Of a stretch of 64,000 nucleotides of DNA, positions 58,201 to 63,548 are shown one piece after another (the stretch's first letter is position 1; every line of letters begins with the position of its first letter). The position numbers and the translations under genes are program-made. The notes under the pieces are model-generated. The model was given only the letters and a program-made list of their open reading frames with translations. It was not told the origin of the DNA and did not search any database. This DNA is from Streblospio benedicti (Eukaryota; Annelida; Polychaeta; Spionida; Spionidae), in the NCBI GenBank assembly GCA_019095985.1, contig CM032663.1:37813105-37877104 (forward strand). The letters run 5' to 3'.

Positions 58201-60197
58201 TCTGGCACAATGATACGGGCATTAACATTATTAGTTTGAAAGGGGAAAGATTCTATGATATTGTGTCATCTGAATACCCTGAGAGTGCCATATGGTAGTT
58301 GCTGCTTTCTACACTTTTAGAATGTCTGCCAAGATGCCATAGATGGTGACTATGTGAACCTCTGGATTGGAGAACAAATATACCGCTTCTAGTATACTAG
58401 ATTGGTACTGAAATTTGATTTTTCTCTAGATATGCAATCATGTTCAGGTGTAGTTAACGATTTATTTTATTGGGGGTGTGGGGGGAGAAGATTTGCATAA
58501 AGAGGTCATCAGTTTAGGCCAGGTCACCTGGTGTTGCTGTGGGATTCCCCGGATGGAGCTGGGGTAGGCGCTGCACTTCTCTCTGCTCTGAGAGAACCAC
58601 TGGTTGCCCAGCAGACAGCACGGGTCCATGACTTCCTCATAACTACCTGTAAACAGCGCACGGGCATGGTTATTTATCATATGAAATACTCACGGAAAAT
58701 ATAGCATAGGACTATACTGAAATATATTCAGTATCGAATATAGTTATATTCTACACTAGTCAGCATGATACTATTCTATTGTTGAAATAATACACACAGA
58801 TAAAAGGGCTGTGATGAACATGAAATGCCATAGTCTCCGATAAAATAAAGAGAAGACCATGATCATTTCAAAAAATATACAAAATGCGTGTAGAATGCAG
58901 TCATGCGGTGTGCAATATGCAACAAGTGAGTGCTTACAAAAATAATCTGCTTAAAATGATAGTAATAGAAAATAACACTGTTGCTAATCAAATGAACTAG
59001 TCTAAATAGAAAGATCAACACAAATGGCAGAGATGTTGAGGATGACACTGATTTTAGGTTGATTTGGATGATTGAGACAAATGAACAGTACAACTAAAAT
59101 GATACTGAAAAAAGTGGGAGATAGAAATTGACATTCATAGATGAAGATCTTTATATATTTGATTCTGAAATATAACAAAAGAAACACTCATTAAATTACA
59201 TTTTGGCCATCAACAAAGAGATGGCTGGCCGTGTCCATCGAGACCAGTAAATGAAGTACATGCAGGTCTGATGGTGCTACATTTTTATTTGGCACTGTTT
59301 CGTGCTTGGTACAGAAATGTGTGTGTCATCGTCTGCATCATGATCCTGGGACAGAGGGCTTGACCAAGCCGCCATAGTGACCCTTGGAACAGAGCAGCAC
59401 TCTCAGCACAGAGCAAACGGCAGTAACACATTAAAAAAACTCCAGTAACACACTAGTATCCTCGAATTCAGACCACCTCTCTTAAGAAACTCCCTCTATA
59501 AAAGATTATTTCCGTGGTCTAAACCTTCCATAAAGAGACCACTGTCAATCACCAAAATAAGACCACCCCTCCAATGAAACCACCTAGCAATTAATCTGTG
59601 CTAATGCTAAGTCGCAATTAAAACATACAACCCTTTTTAGATTAATGTCTCTTGAACTTTAATCAAGCCTATAATATATACGTGTAACACACTAGTCAGA
59701 ACGTACATGCCACTTTTTGGTGTCACTTCACTGGTGTGGACCGCTTTATCATACACACCAGTGCGTAAAAATGCTGCCATAAAGCCCCACCCGTGCTCTG
59801 TGGGCACACTAAAGGGTGCTGCCCCACCCCGCCCAGCCAAGCCGCCGCAGCCGCCGCTAACCTGGTGCTGGCACCAGCCGGCCGCCCGGCCGCTGCTGGA
59901 GAGGCTGGGGCCCCGGCAGCCGCGTGTCCACCACCACCCCTGACTTGGACGACGTCGTCAGGGAGGATGAGGAGGAGCCATTGGCGCCCCCCACGTCCAG
60001 GCAGCGCACGTTGCAGCACTGGCCGGGGATTCGCTCGTACTGCTGGCACGGCGGCTTGGCGCACTGCGTCATCATGCACATGGTGGGGAAGCCGCGCATG
60101 CAGATGCACTCGAGGCACGGCTCCTCGGCGTGCGGCTGGAAGGTGGCGCCCTGCTGCACCACAGCGCCCGACAGGTCCGTGCAGGTTGTCTGCTGCG
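37080..60197 (-). CDS. Fibulin-1/2-type gene with two alternative C-terminal ends
   Basis: Twenty-one common exons run from 60197 down to 43599, followed by either of two sets of four exons. Common exons (descending): 59862-60197, 58528-58646, 57920-58057, 56166-56334, 55941-55994, 54916-54945, 53735-53875, 53325-53453, 52993-53141, 52504-52543, 51682-51858, 50137-50268, 49408-49548, 48312-48500, 47666-47806, 46622-46753, 46166-46297, 45793-45912, 44837-44921, 44162-44213, 43599-43741. The 1D-like ending uses 42817-42985, 42157-42237, 41609-41761, 41039-41065. The 1C-like ending uses 38950-39066, 37895-38024, 37419-37557, 37080-37222. Domains are VWC-like, three anaphylatoxin-like modules, an acidic linker, 13 EGF modules (mostly calcium-binding) and the fibulin C-terminal module. 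Fibulins are secreted matrix proteins of basement membranes and elastic fibres. Every junction is in phase and both models stay open to their stops. The signal-peptide exon was not found. Confidence 0.88.
37419..37557 (-). CDS. Fibulin 1C-type end, exon 3 of 4
   Basis: The 139-nt exon is flanked by ATCACCTAG and GTGGGT, phase 0 to 1. It encodes [34 protein letters not shown] and [17 protein letters not shown]-(Y/F)-F is the most diagnostic motif of the fibulin-1C-type C-terminal module. Confidence 0.9.
37895..38024 (-). CDS. Fibulin 1C-type end, exon 2 of 4
   Basis: The 130-nt exon is bounded by CTCTCTTAG and GTCGGT, phase 2 to 0. It encodes [40 protein letters not shown]. The C-x-x-x-x-C....x-C start followed by L-x-I-x-x-x-x-x-x-x-P-x-x-x-P-A matches the opening of the 1C-type module. 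NST is a potential N-glycosylation site. Confidence 0.85.
38137..38159. repeat. (GAT)n microsatellite
   Basis: About seven uninterrupted GAT units in the intron between 1C-type exons. Confidence 0.9.
38676..38930. mobile_element. GGCAGATCCAGG-type MITE copy with microsatellites
   Basis: It begins with TGGCAGATCCAGGTGGG and ends with AAAAAACCTGGATG, an imperfect version of the inverted ends seen at 56754-56876. Inside are the words CATGAAATCCCTTAAGTGC, C runs and (CA)n. It lies in the intron just downstream of the 1C-type linker exon. Confidence 0.6.
38950..39066 (-). CDS. Fibulin 1C-type end, exon 1 (basic linker)
   Basis: The 117-nt exon has acceptor GCCGTTAG and a consensus GTAAGT donor, phase 2 to phase 2. 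It encodes [39 protein letters not shown]. Its phase lets it follow the last common EGF exon (43599-43741). I do not recognise the sequence. It has no cysteine, is basic at the start, and has no counterpart I know of in vertebrate fibulin-1C. It could be a lineage-specific linker between the EGF array and the 1C module. Confidence 0.68.
39128..39178. repeat. (TTTG)n microsatellite
   Basis: About twelve TTTG units just 5' of the 1C-type linker exon. They produce spurious Cys-Leu-Phe-Val frames on the + strand. Confidence 0.95.
39190..41038. other. Region between 1D stop and 1C exons, no gene recognised
   Basis: AT-rich. It should contain the 3' UTR and polyadenylation site of the 1D-type transcript, and it is intron for the 1C-type transcript. 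I saw no perfect AATAAA on the minus strand close to the stop; TATAAA-like variants occur near 40485 and 40350. Confidence 0.45.
41039..41065 (-). CDS. Fibulin 1D-type end, last exon
   Basis: The 27-nt phase-0 exon follows TATACTTCAG, encodes VFVSEDPW and a TAA stop. Vertebrate fibulin-1D ends in a closely similar (I)FVSEYWF, so this tiny exon is credible despite its length. Confidence 0.9.
   Translation of the reverse strand, partial: VFVSEDPW
41280..41390. repeat. Hairpin-bearing repeat, inverted copy of 35395-35485
   Basis: Contains TTATCATGATCCAGAAGT and a CACCCCAGTTCGAACAGGGG-type hairpin. The order is the reverse complement of the copy at 35395-35485. It lies in the intron before the last 1D-type exon. 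Confidence 0.6.
41609..41761 (-). CDS. Fibulin 1D-type end, exon 3 of 4
   Basis: The 153-nt phase 0-0 exon is bounded by TGTTTACAG and GTAATT. It encodes [33 protein letters not shown], and [13 protein letters not shown]. It aligns with the (G)x-V-x-x-x-(R/Q)-x-I-x-G-P......L-x-L-x-M region of fibulin-1D. Confidence 0.88.
42157..42237 (-). CDS. Fibulin 1D-type end, exon 2 of 4
   Basis: The 81-nt phase 0-0 exon lies between CGTTTCAG and GTATTA. It encodes [16 protein letters not shown] and [11 protein letters not shown]. It corresponds to the IIFDITEGN...F-x-I stretch of the vertebrate 1D module, but the central part is divergent. Confidence 0.82.
42817..42985 (-). CDS. Fibulin 1D-type end, exon 1 of 4
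   Basis: The 169-nt exon is flanked by TATGAGCAG and GTACTT, phase 2 to 0. It encodes [38 protein letters not shown] and [11 protein letters not shown]-x-x-x-D-x-x-C followed by I-S-x-x-x-(I/V)-x-(L/I)-P is the entry to the fibulin-1D module. The phase matches the last EGF exon exactly. Confidence 0.88.
43599..43741 (-). CDS. Fibulin EGF 13, last common exon (alternative donor point)
   Basis: The 143-nt exon lies between TTTATCAAG and GTAGGT, phase 0 to 2. It encodes a cbEGF ([25 protein letters not shown]) whose last part reads [14 protein letters not shown] instead of a normal sixth-cysteine end. The final vertebrate fibulin-1 EGF (…CLAFECPENYRRS…) has the same form. Its phase-2 end fits both the 1D exon at 42985 and the 1C-type exon at 39066. 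Confidence 0.9.
44162..44213 (-). CDS. Fibulin EGF 12, second half
   Basis: The 52-nt exon after CGTTTCAG and before GTATAT encodes [17 protein letters not shown], completing the EGF begun at 44837-44921. Together the two exons give 137 nt and bring the frame from phase 1 to phase 0. Confidence 0.88.
44837..44921 (-). CDS. Fibulin EGF 12, first half
   Basis: The 85-nt exon is bounded by GTGTTGCAG and GTAGGA. It encodes [29 protein letters not shown]. It is split from its second half at the Tyr-Arg/Cys position. Confidence 0.88.
45793..45912 (-). CDS. Fibulin EGF 11
   Basis: 120-nt phase 1-1 exon, acceptor GTGCTGCAG and donor GTGAGT. It encodes a cbEGF with [37 protein letters not shown]. 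The N...Y/F pair for Asn hydroxylation and calcium binding is present. Confidence 0.92.
46166..46297 (-). CDS. Fibulin EGF 10
   Basis: 132-nt phase 1-1 exon, acceptor CACCTGCAG and donor GTGGGC. It encodes [28 protein letters not shown] and [13 protein letters not shown]. Complete cbEGF with six cysteines. Confidence 0.92.
46622..46753 (-). CDS. Fibulin EGF 9
   Basis: 132-nt phase 1-1 exon, acceptor CCTCTCCAG and donor GTAGGC. It encodes [28 protein letters not shown] and [13 protein letters not shown]. Complete cbEGF. Confidence 0.92.
46790..47640. other. Fibulin intron, nothing else recognised
   Basis: The intron between EGF 9 and EGF 8. The sequence 47230-47570 repeats the word CAGCTATGAAA with variations at least six times (CAGCTATGAATGCC, CAGCTATGAAATAG, CAGCTATGAAAACT and so on), forming a degenerate direct repeat. 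No coding similarity was seen. Confidence 0.5.
47666..47806 (-). CDS. Fibulin EGF 8
   Basis: 141-nt phase 1-1 exon, acceptor TGTTGCAG and donor GTACGG. It encodes [25 protein letters not shown], then [19 protein letters not shown]. The fibulin-type long loop between Cys 4 and Cys 5 is present. Very GC-rich compared with its surroundings. Confidence 0.92.
48312..48500 (-). CDS. Fibulin EGF 7 (extended)
   Basis: 189-nt phase 1-1 exon, acceptor TTGTTCAG and donor GTCAGT. It encodes [40 protein letters not shown] and an extension [17 protein letters not shown]. The extra 16 or so residues add two cysteines beyond the usual six and make it longer than a standard cbEGF exon. Confidence 0.88.
48700..49171. 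repeat. Partial duplicate of EGF 6 exon and introns, copy 2
   Basis: The segment from about 48748 to the gap at 49172 is nearly identical to 49272-49712, including the EGF exon and its intron flanks. The copies flank a 100-N gap. The small number of differences suggests a collapsed or unmerged haplotype as much as a real tandem exon duplication. Confidence 0.88.
48888..49026 (-). pseudogene. Second copy of fibulin EGF 6 exon, frame-shifted
   Basis: It has the same splice sites and almost the same sequence as 49408-49548 but is 139 nt instead of 141. It reads differently at 48966-48975, where the ENTIGS-coding stretch should be. The two-base loss shifts the frame inside the domain, so if spliced in it would break the protein. 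It could be an assembly or sequencing error next to the gap. I leave it out of the gene model. Confidence 0.75.
49172..49271. other. Scaffold gap (100 N)
   Basis: Exactly 100 N between two near-identical copies of the EGF 6 exon and its introns. Confidence 0.99.
49408..49548 (-). CDS. Fibulin EGF 6
   Basis: 141-nt phase 1-1 exon, acceptor ACTTTAG and donor GTATGC. It encodes [25 protein letters not shown], then [19 protein letters not shown]. The C-G-T-G-Y loop matches the second EGF of vertebrate fibulin-1. Confidence 0.92.
50137..50268 (-). CDS. Fibulin EGF 5
   Basis: 132-nt phase 1-1 exon, acceptor TTCATTACAG and donor GTGAGA. It encodes [28 protein letters not shown] and [13 protein letters not shown]. 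The usual aromatic residue at S-(Y/F)-x-C is His here. Confidence 0.9.
50600..51660. other. Fibulin intron with MITE and GAGACCAC repeat
   Basis: Besides the MITE at 51297-51438, it holds an AAGAGACCACC-type repeat at 51475-51595 that recurs, diverged, at 59465-59590. No coding similarity was seen. Confidence 0.5.
51297..51438. mobile_element. GGCAGATCC-type MITE copy
   Basis: Ends are CATAGGCAGATCCCA and its near complement TTGATCTGCCAGTG. The interior shares AATACTTCATTTT.TAGG and CATGAAATCCCTGACGTGCGCC with the copy at 56754-56876. About 140 bp with no coding capacity. Confidence 0.7.
51682..51858 (-). CDS. Fibulin EGF 4 (long loop)
   Basis: 177-nt phase 1-1 exon, acceptor TTGCACGTAG and donor GTAGGT. 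It encodes [25 protein letters not shown], a 20-residue polar insert with PPDEQTNN, then [15 protein letters not shown]. The insert between Cys 4 and Cys 5 is longer than in other fibulin EGFs and resembles the SERPDESEE insert of EGF 3. Confidence 0.88.
51870..52500. other. Fibulin intron, nothing recognised
   Basis: AT-rich intron between EGF 4 and the second half of EGF 3, with no features seen. Confidence 0.5.
52504..52543 (-). CDS. Fibulin EGF 3, second half (40-nt exon)
   Basis: The short exon between TTTGTAG and GTACAC encodes [13 protein letters not shown], which gives EGF 3 its sixth cysteine. With the 149-nt first half it makes 189 nt, keeping phase 1-1 for the module. Confidence 0.85.
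52993..53141 (-). CDS. Fibulin EGF 3, first half
   Basis: The 149-nt exon with acceptor TACCCTTAG and donor GTCAGT encodes [25 protein letters not shown], a polar acidic loop [16 protein letters not shown] and INCQ. The fifth cysteine is the last but one residue, and the sixth is on the next exon. Confidence 0.88.
53325..53453 (-). CDS. Fibulin EGF 2 (non-calcium type)
   Basis: 129-nt phase 1-1 exon, acceptor ATGTCTAG and donor GTCAGT. It encodes [28 protein letters not shown] and [13 protein letters not shown]. It lacks the D-x-(D/N)-E-C calcium start. It closely resembles the first, non-calcium EGF of vertebrate fibulin-1 (RC....PC...C.D......C.C..GY.L..D...C). Confidence 0.9.
53735..53875 (-). 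CDS. Fibulin EGF 1
   Basis: 141-nt phase 1-1 exon, acceptor ATTTACAG and donor GTGAGT. It encodes [41 protein letters not shown] and a short RQLPS tail. A calcium-type EGF ahead of the non-calcium one is not in the order I recall for vertebrate fibulin-1. Confidence 0.9.
53890..54910. other. Fibulin intron, nothing recognised
   Basis: AT-rich intron between the 30-nt linker exon and EGF 1, with no features seen. Confidence 0.5.
54916..54945 (-). CDS. Fibulin linker microexon (30 nt)
   Basis: Between TATTGCAG and GTAGTA, phase 1-1, it encodes [10 protein letters not shown], an acidic linker. Its size and phase fit between the 54-nt linker exon and EGF 1 without breaking the frame, and the fibulin-1 linker between the anaphylatoxin and EGF regions is likewise acidic. 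It is short enough that a chance match is possible. Confidence 0.55.
55000..55930. other. Fibulin intron, nothing recognised
   Basis: No domain or repeat of note was found on either strand. Confidence 0.45.
55941..55994 (-). CDS. Fibulin linker exon (54 nt)
   Basis: Between TTCCTATTAG and GTAAGC, phase 1-1, it encodes [18 protein letters not shown]. There is no domain. It is polar and fits the spacer between the anaphylatoxin-like and EGF regions. Support comes from splice sites and phase only. Confidence 0.6.
56166..56334 (-). CDS. Fibulin anaphylatoxin-like module 3 (and end of 2)
   Basis: 169-nt exon, acceptor CAATTCCAG and donor GTGCGT, phase 0 to 1. It encodes [37 protein letters not shown] and a Ser/Thr/Val tail. 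C-C-x-C-C-x-L-G.....G.S-C.........C...F..C-C is the third anaphylatoxin-like repeat of fibulin-1/2. Confidence 0.93.
56699..56750. repeat. Hairpin next to MITE
   Basis: GGAACCACAT at 56699-56708 is exactly complementary to ATGTGGTTCC at 56741-56750. Inner TTTCTCT and AGAGAAA words also pair, giving a nearly complete 52-base stem-loop three bases left of the MITE at 56754. Confidence 0.8.
56754..56876. mobile_element. GGCAGATCCAGG-type MITE copy
   Basis: CATAGGTAGATCCAGG at the left and CCTGGATCTGCCTATG at the right are inverted copies with one mismatch. The 123-bp interior has CATGGAATCCCTTGAGTGCGCC and C-rich tracts. It belongs to the same family as 38676-38930, 51297-51438 and probably 60228-60430. 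Confidence 0.85.
57920..58057 (-). CDS. Fibulin anaphylatoxin-like modules 1 (end) and 2 (start)
   Basis: 138-nt phase 0-0 exon, acceptor CTCTTTCAG and donor GTGAGC. It encodes [46 protein letters not shown]. It supplies the closing C...CC of module 1 and the opening CC...C of module 2. Confidence 0.92.
58528..58646 (-). CDS. Fibulin anaphylatoxin-like module 1, first part
   Basis: 119-nt exon, acceptor CTGTTTACAG and donor GTGACC, phase 1 to 0. It encodes [40 protein letters not shown]. The CC..G......(K/R)..C start matches the first anaphylatoxin-like repeat of fibulins. Confidence 0.9.
58700..59855. other. Fibulin intron, GAGACCAC-type repeat at 59465-59590
   Basis: Intron between the VWC exon and the first anaphylatoxin exon. 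A diverged copy of the AAGAGACCACC repeat seen at 51475-51595 lies at 59465-59590. Nothing else was recognised. Confidence 0.5.
59862..60197 (-). CDS. Fibulin N-terminal VWC-like domain exon
   Basis: 336-nt exon with acceptor AATACTAG and donor GTTAGC, phase 1 to 1. After [19 protein letters not shown] it has the VWC pattern [25 protein letters not shown] and GQCCNVRC, with ten cysteines in the region. A Ser-rich and Pro/Gln/Gly-rich tail joins it to the anaphylatoxin exon in frame. VWC domains usually bind growth factors such as BMPs or other matrix proteins. No signal peptide is on this exon, so at least one more exon must lie at higher coordinates. Confidence 0.85.
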
Positions 60198-60227
60198 CTA
60201 GTATTGTTAAAGGTGGACGGAGAGGAG

Positions 60228-60430
60228 GGTCAGTGGCGGATCCAGAGTTTTTTCTTGTTTGTTTTTTTCCTTATGGGGTGGGGGGTTGTTGGTTTATCAT
60301 GGCCTCTTTGCGGCCGATCTCTAGTGTTGCATTGTAAAATCCACAACTTTTAAAGTATTATTTAAAAATGCGGAACCCGATATAGTAAAAACACCCTTAG
60401 TTAAAAAAAACATTGGATCCGCCTCTGGGA
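60228..60430. mobile_element. GGCGGATCCA-type MITE copy
   Basis: Ends are CAGTGGCGGATCCAGAG and its near complement TTGGATCCGCCTCTGGG. The interior is non-coding with a G run. It lies just 5' of the VWC exon. Confidence 0.65.
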
Positions 60431-60439
60431 GATGTTGTT

Positions 60440-62380
60440 CATGCATTTATAGAGAGGCTTGTGGTATTAGGTGACGTTATGAGATTGAATAATGTGGAAT
60501 ACATGTAGTTATGAGGGAGGCTGATAGTTAGTAGGGTGATGTTGACTATAAGTAAATACATTAAATAGGCTGGTAGTTAGAAGTTGAACGTGAGTAATTT
60601 GGGAGTACCACGACTAACAGATGCGATACTGAATTATTTTAAACGGTTTGGGTTTAGTTTAAGCAAATGGAAAAGCCACAGGTAAGAACGTAGTGAGGAA
60701 CTGTGATATTGCGAGATCATAGTCTATATAAGTAATATAAGTAGTGTCTATATTTAACTACGTGGTATAATATATATGCATAGTTGTTTTTTTTCTTCAT
60801 GATAGATTTCTTTGTACTCGAATATGATGAAAACAATCAACACAAAGTTATTAGGAGTTTAAATGAAATATCATATTAACTATTTACATCCACTTGGGGA
60901 TATCTACGTTATCAAACTTGTATTTCACTCTCGCACAGTATTTAATAGCACATTTACTTTGACACCAGGTCATAGACATTGCTGACAGACCTTTCTACAT
61001 CTAGTTGAATAAATTTGTGAAAAGTGAGAAATTATAACAGGCATTTTCATGAATTTCATTAATAGGGCAATATAGGCCTACTACCTACACCGATCTAGAG
61101 TCTAGTCCTACATTTCTTATGCAGACAATTGGACGAGAAAAGTAAACACGGCACTTGACACCATTCACCTCTCAAGTGATAGGCCTCCACGTGTGTGGAG
61201 ATGCACTTCACTTTACACTACACATGATTGCAAAACATGTGAGAGGTGGATGTTCAACAAAACAAACTTACCAGTTCTACTCTCTATTATTACACGTGCA
61301 CATTCTACAGTGCACGTGTTGACATGTGGAAAGTTGCAAACATATGACAGACTTTACATTTTCTAACAGCCATGTAATGCCATAAAAGGTTAATATGTCC
61401 TAGCGTGAAGAGACTGAGGTAACTTAATCTGTCCAAATCGCTGTGTCTTGATAGGGAGATTTACTGGTACCAAACAAAGAGTGAAGCTTTAATCGGCGTT
61501 CTAACCCTGCATCTCTGCATAGCAAAATGATGCCTAGAGTTTAGTCTGTGTTGAGCTGTAGAATATGCCCCAACAATCATTTATCCCTAATACATATACC
61601 AAATTAACAACCACTTATCACTAATATATGTACCAGATTAGCACAAAGACCAGATATGTGGTGTTATAAAGTTGTTGTCTCTATATAGACAGAATCTCAT
61701 ACAACAACAAATCTGATTATCAGCTGTTTGATTGATTGAAACGTGTGAAACAAAACGAAAATACCAAACCTGGAGATTGTTACATACAGCCTCGAGCATG
61801 TATAGTTTGCGCAGTGGAAACGTAATGCTATGTGGCGTGAGAAAAATAATGCTGCACGTCATGTAGGAAATGCTTGGCACATTTGTAATGCGGTAAGAAC
61901 ATTCCAAACCTGGAATTCTCTAGAAGTTGAAAGAATACATATGCATTTATGGATATGTTTCTATCAATGTATACACATCATTTATGCCTTACAACAAATT
62001 GGCTGTGCTGGGTATACCGTGTGAAAGAGTATGGTGTGGTATAATTTTTTCATTCTGTGAAACGCCTGCTGTGTAAGAAAATTGACCGCATGTCCCTCAA
62101 ATAATGCGTAGAATAGCCGCATCTTGAACCTCGCCTAACATTCACAGGTATAGTTATATGCATATCCGAGTTCATTGATAATATTATTGTTTGGCAGACA
62201 ACAGGGCTCATAATTGAATCCAGCTAGGGATCAGAATTGGATGGAGATAGCTCCTGCCAAACCAAATATTCCCCGCCGTGCCTCACAGCTCAACACAGCG
62301 TGGCGGGATGGAGTAGAGGCCTTCATCATCATCTTATTCCTGGGGGTGGGGGGTACCTCCATAGTCGCCCTATACGGCAT
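60440..62380. other. 5' side of fibulin gene, no exon recognised
   Basis: This is where the missing first exon or promoter could lie, but no signal-peptide exon could be identified with confidence. CACGTG words and a palindromic ACATGTG-rich stretch occur around 61180-61330. Confidence 0.4.
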
Positions 62381-62389
62381 GTGTCATTG

Positions 62390-62730
62390 ATAGGGGTCCC
62401 CTTTTTCAACCCCGCAGTTTCACTAGGGGTCACCTTTTCCACCACTCAGTTTCACTAGGGGTCATGATTTCAACATTCCAGCCAGTTTCACTAAGGGAGG
62501 TTCAATCTCGAGGTTCAATATTTAGCTCTCTTTTCGTGTGATTTTGCATTATTGAGCCATAAAAAGCATAAAAGGTAAATATAAGTTGTAGAAAATCTTG
62601 TTTTCATTACAGTATCACATGGAATAATACCCCTTGGGATAATACCCCATTGTTTTCATCCGGTGGTTTCACTAGGGGTATCAATTTCATAGTTTCACTG
62701 GTTTCACTAAGGGGTATGATTTTGGACCTT
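62390..62730. repeat. Degenerate GTTTCACTAGGGGT repeats
   Basis: At least six copies of (A/G)GTTTCACTA(G/A)GGG(T/A) occur with spacings of 15-180 bases, several followed by CA or AT and a TTTCA/TTTTC stretch. They are all on the + strand. Confidence 0.8.
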
Positions 62731-62799
62731 CAGTGAGACCACCCTAACCATTCACCCCTGAAGTCCCCCCCCCGAGTCATTCTTTGTCATCTTTTTCCT

Positions 62800-62940
62800 C
62801 CTCTTCTGTTGCTGCTGCTGCAGACGCAGCCGCCGCCGCCGCTGCTGCTGCTGCTCCTCTTCTCCTGCTGCTGCTGTTCATCTTCATCCTCTGCTCTGTG
62901 CCCCTTCCTTCTTCTCCTGCTGCTGCCGGCCGTCTGCTGT
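62800..62940. repeat. GCT/GCC-rich trinucleotide tract
   Basis: Interrupted runs of GCTGCTGCT, GCCGCCGCC and CTCCTGCTG within otherwise AT-rich DNA. They give poly-Ala/Ser frames on both strands, which I regard as chance. Confidence 0.85.
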
Positions 62941-63356
62941 GCCCCCGATTAGGGGTGGACCATTTATTTATTAGTGTGGGGGGGCAGTACACTATCGAAA
63001 AAAATGTTTGTTCACCGCACACATGAGAAAAGAATGTTTGTCTTCATTTAGAAAGGAAGAAAATGTTTTTTTCATTTGTATAAAAAATGTTTGCACAAAA
63101 GTTGATTTTTTTTACTCGTTTATGCACACATTTTTGCGCACAGTATGTCCATGGATGCTAACCTATTTCAAACATCATCACAAACATTCTGAATTTGCCA
63201 AACACTTTATTCTTTCTCTGAAAATAAAAACAGCTTTTCACACTTTGTTTTAATGAAATGATGCCCATATTATACCATAAATGAAGAAGTTCCTTCAAAA
63301 GTTCTTTGAATGTCAGAGATTCAATCGGGCAATCAATATATAATTGAGCCAAAAGC

Positions 63357-63548
63357 TTTATTTCGGCTAACAGCAGCACCTAAATTATGGAATAAACTTC
63401 CCCTGTCCATTCGACAATCCAAAACTCTTGCATCCTTTAAATCACAACAAAACCACCATTTGTTTAAGGAGGCCTACAAGCGTACATGAGCATTTAGTGG
63501 AATTTACGCTATATAAATTGTATTGTATTGTATTGTATTGTATTGTAT
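63357..63548 (+). mobile_element. CR1/L2-type LINE 3' end with TATTG tail
   Basis: The + strand encodes FRLTAAPKLWNKLPLSIRQS, KTLASFKSQ and HHLFKEAYKRT before a TGA at 63487. This is the APxxWNxLPxxIR....FK..L..HLF end of CR1/L2-like LINEs. GAATTTACGCTATATAAATTG and five TATTG units follow. The tail resembles that at 21697-21740, so both copies belong to related families. Confidence 0.8.

Noticed and set aside
59707-60353. Long + strand frames opposite the VWC exon
   Set aside because: GC-rich antisense shadows of the real minus-strand exon.
62777-63026. Poly-Ala and Ser/Ala-rich frames on both strands
   Set aside because: They are produced by the GCT/GCC trinucleotide tract. No splice sites or homology support a gene.
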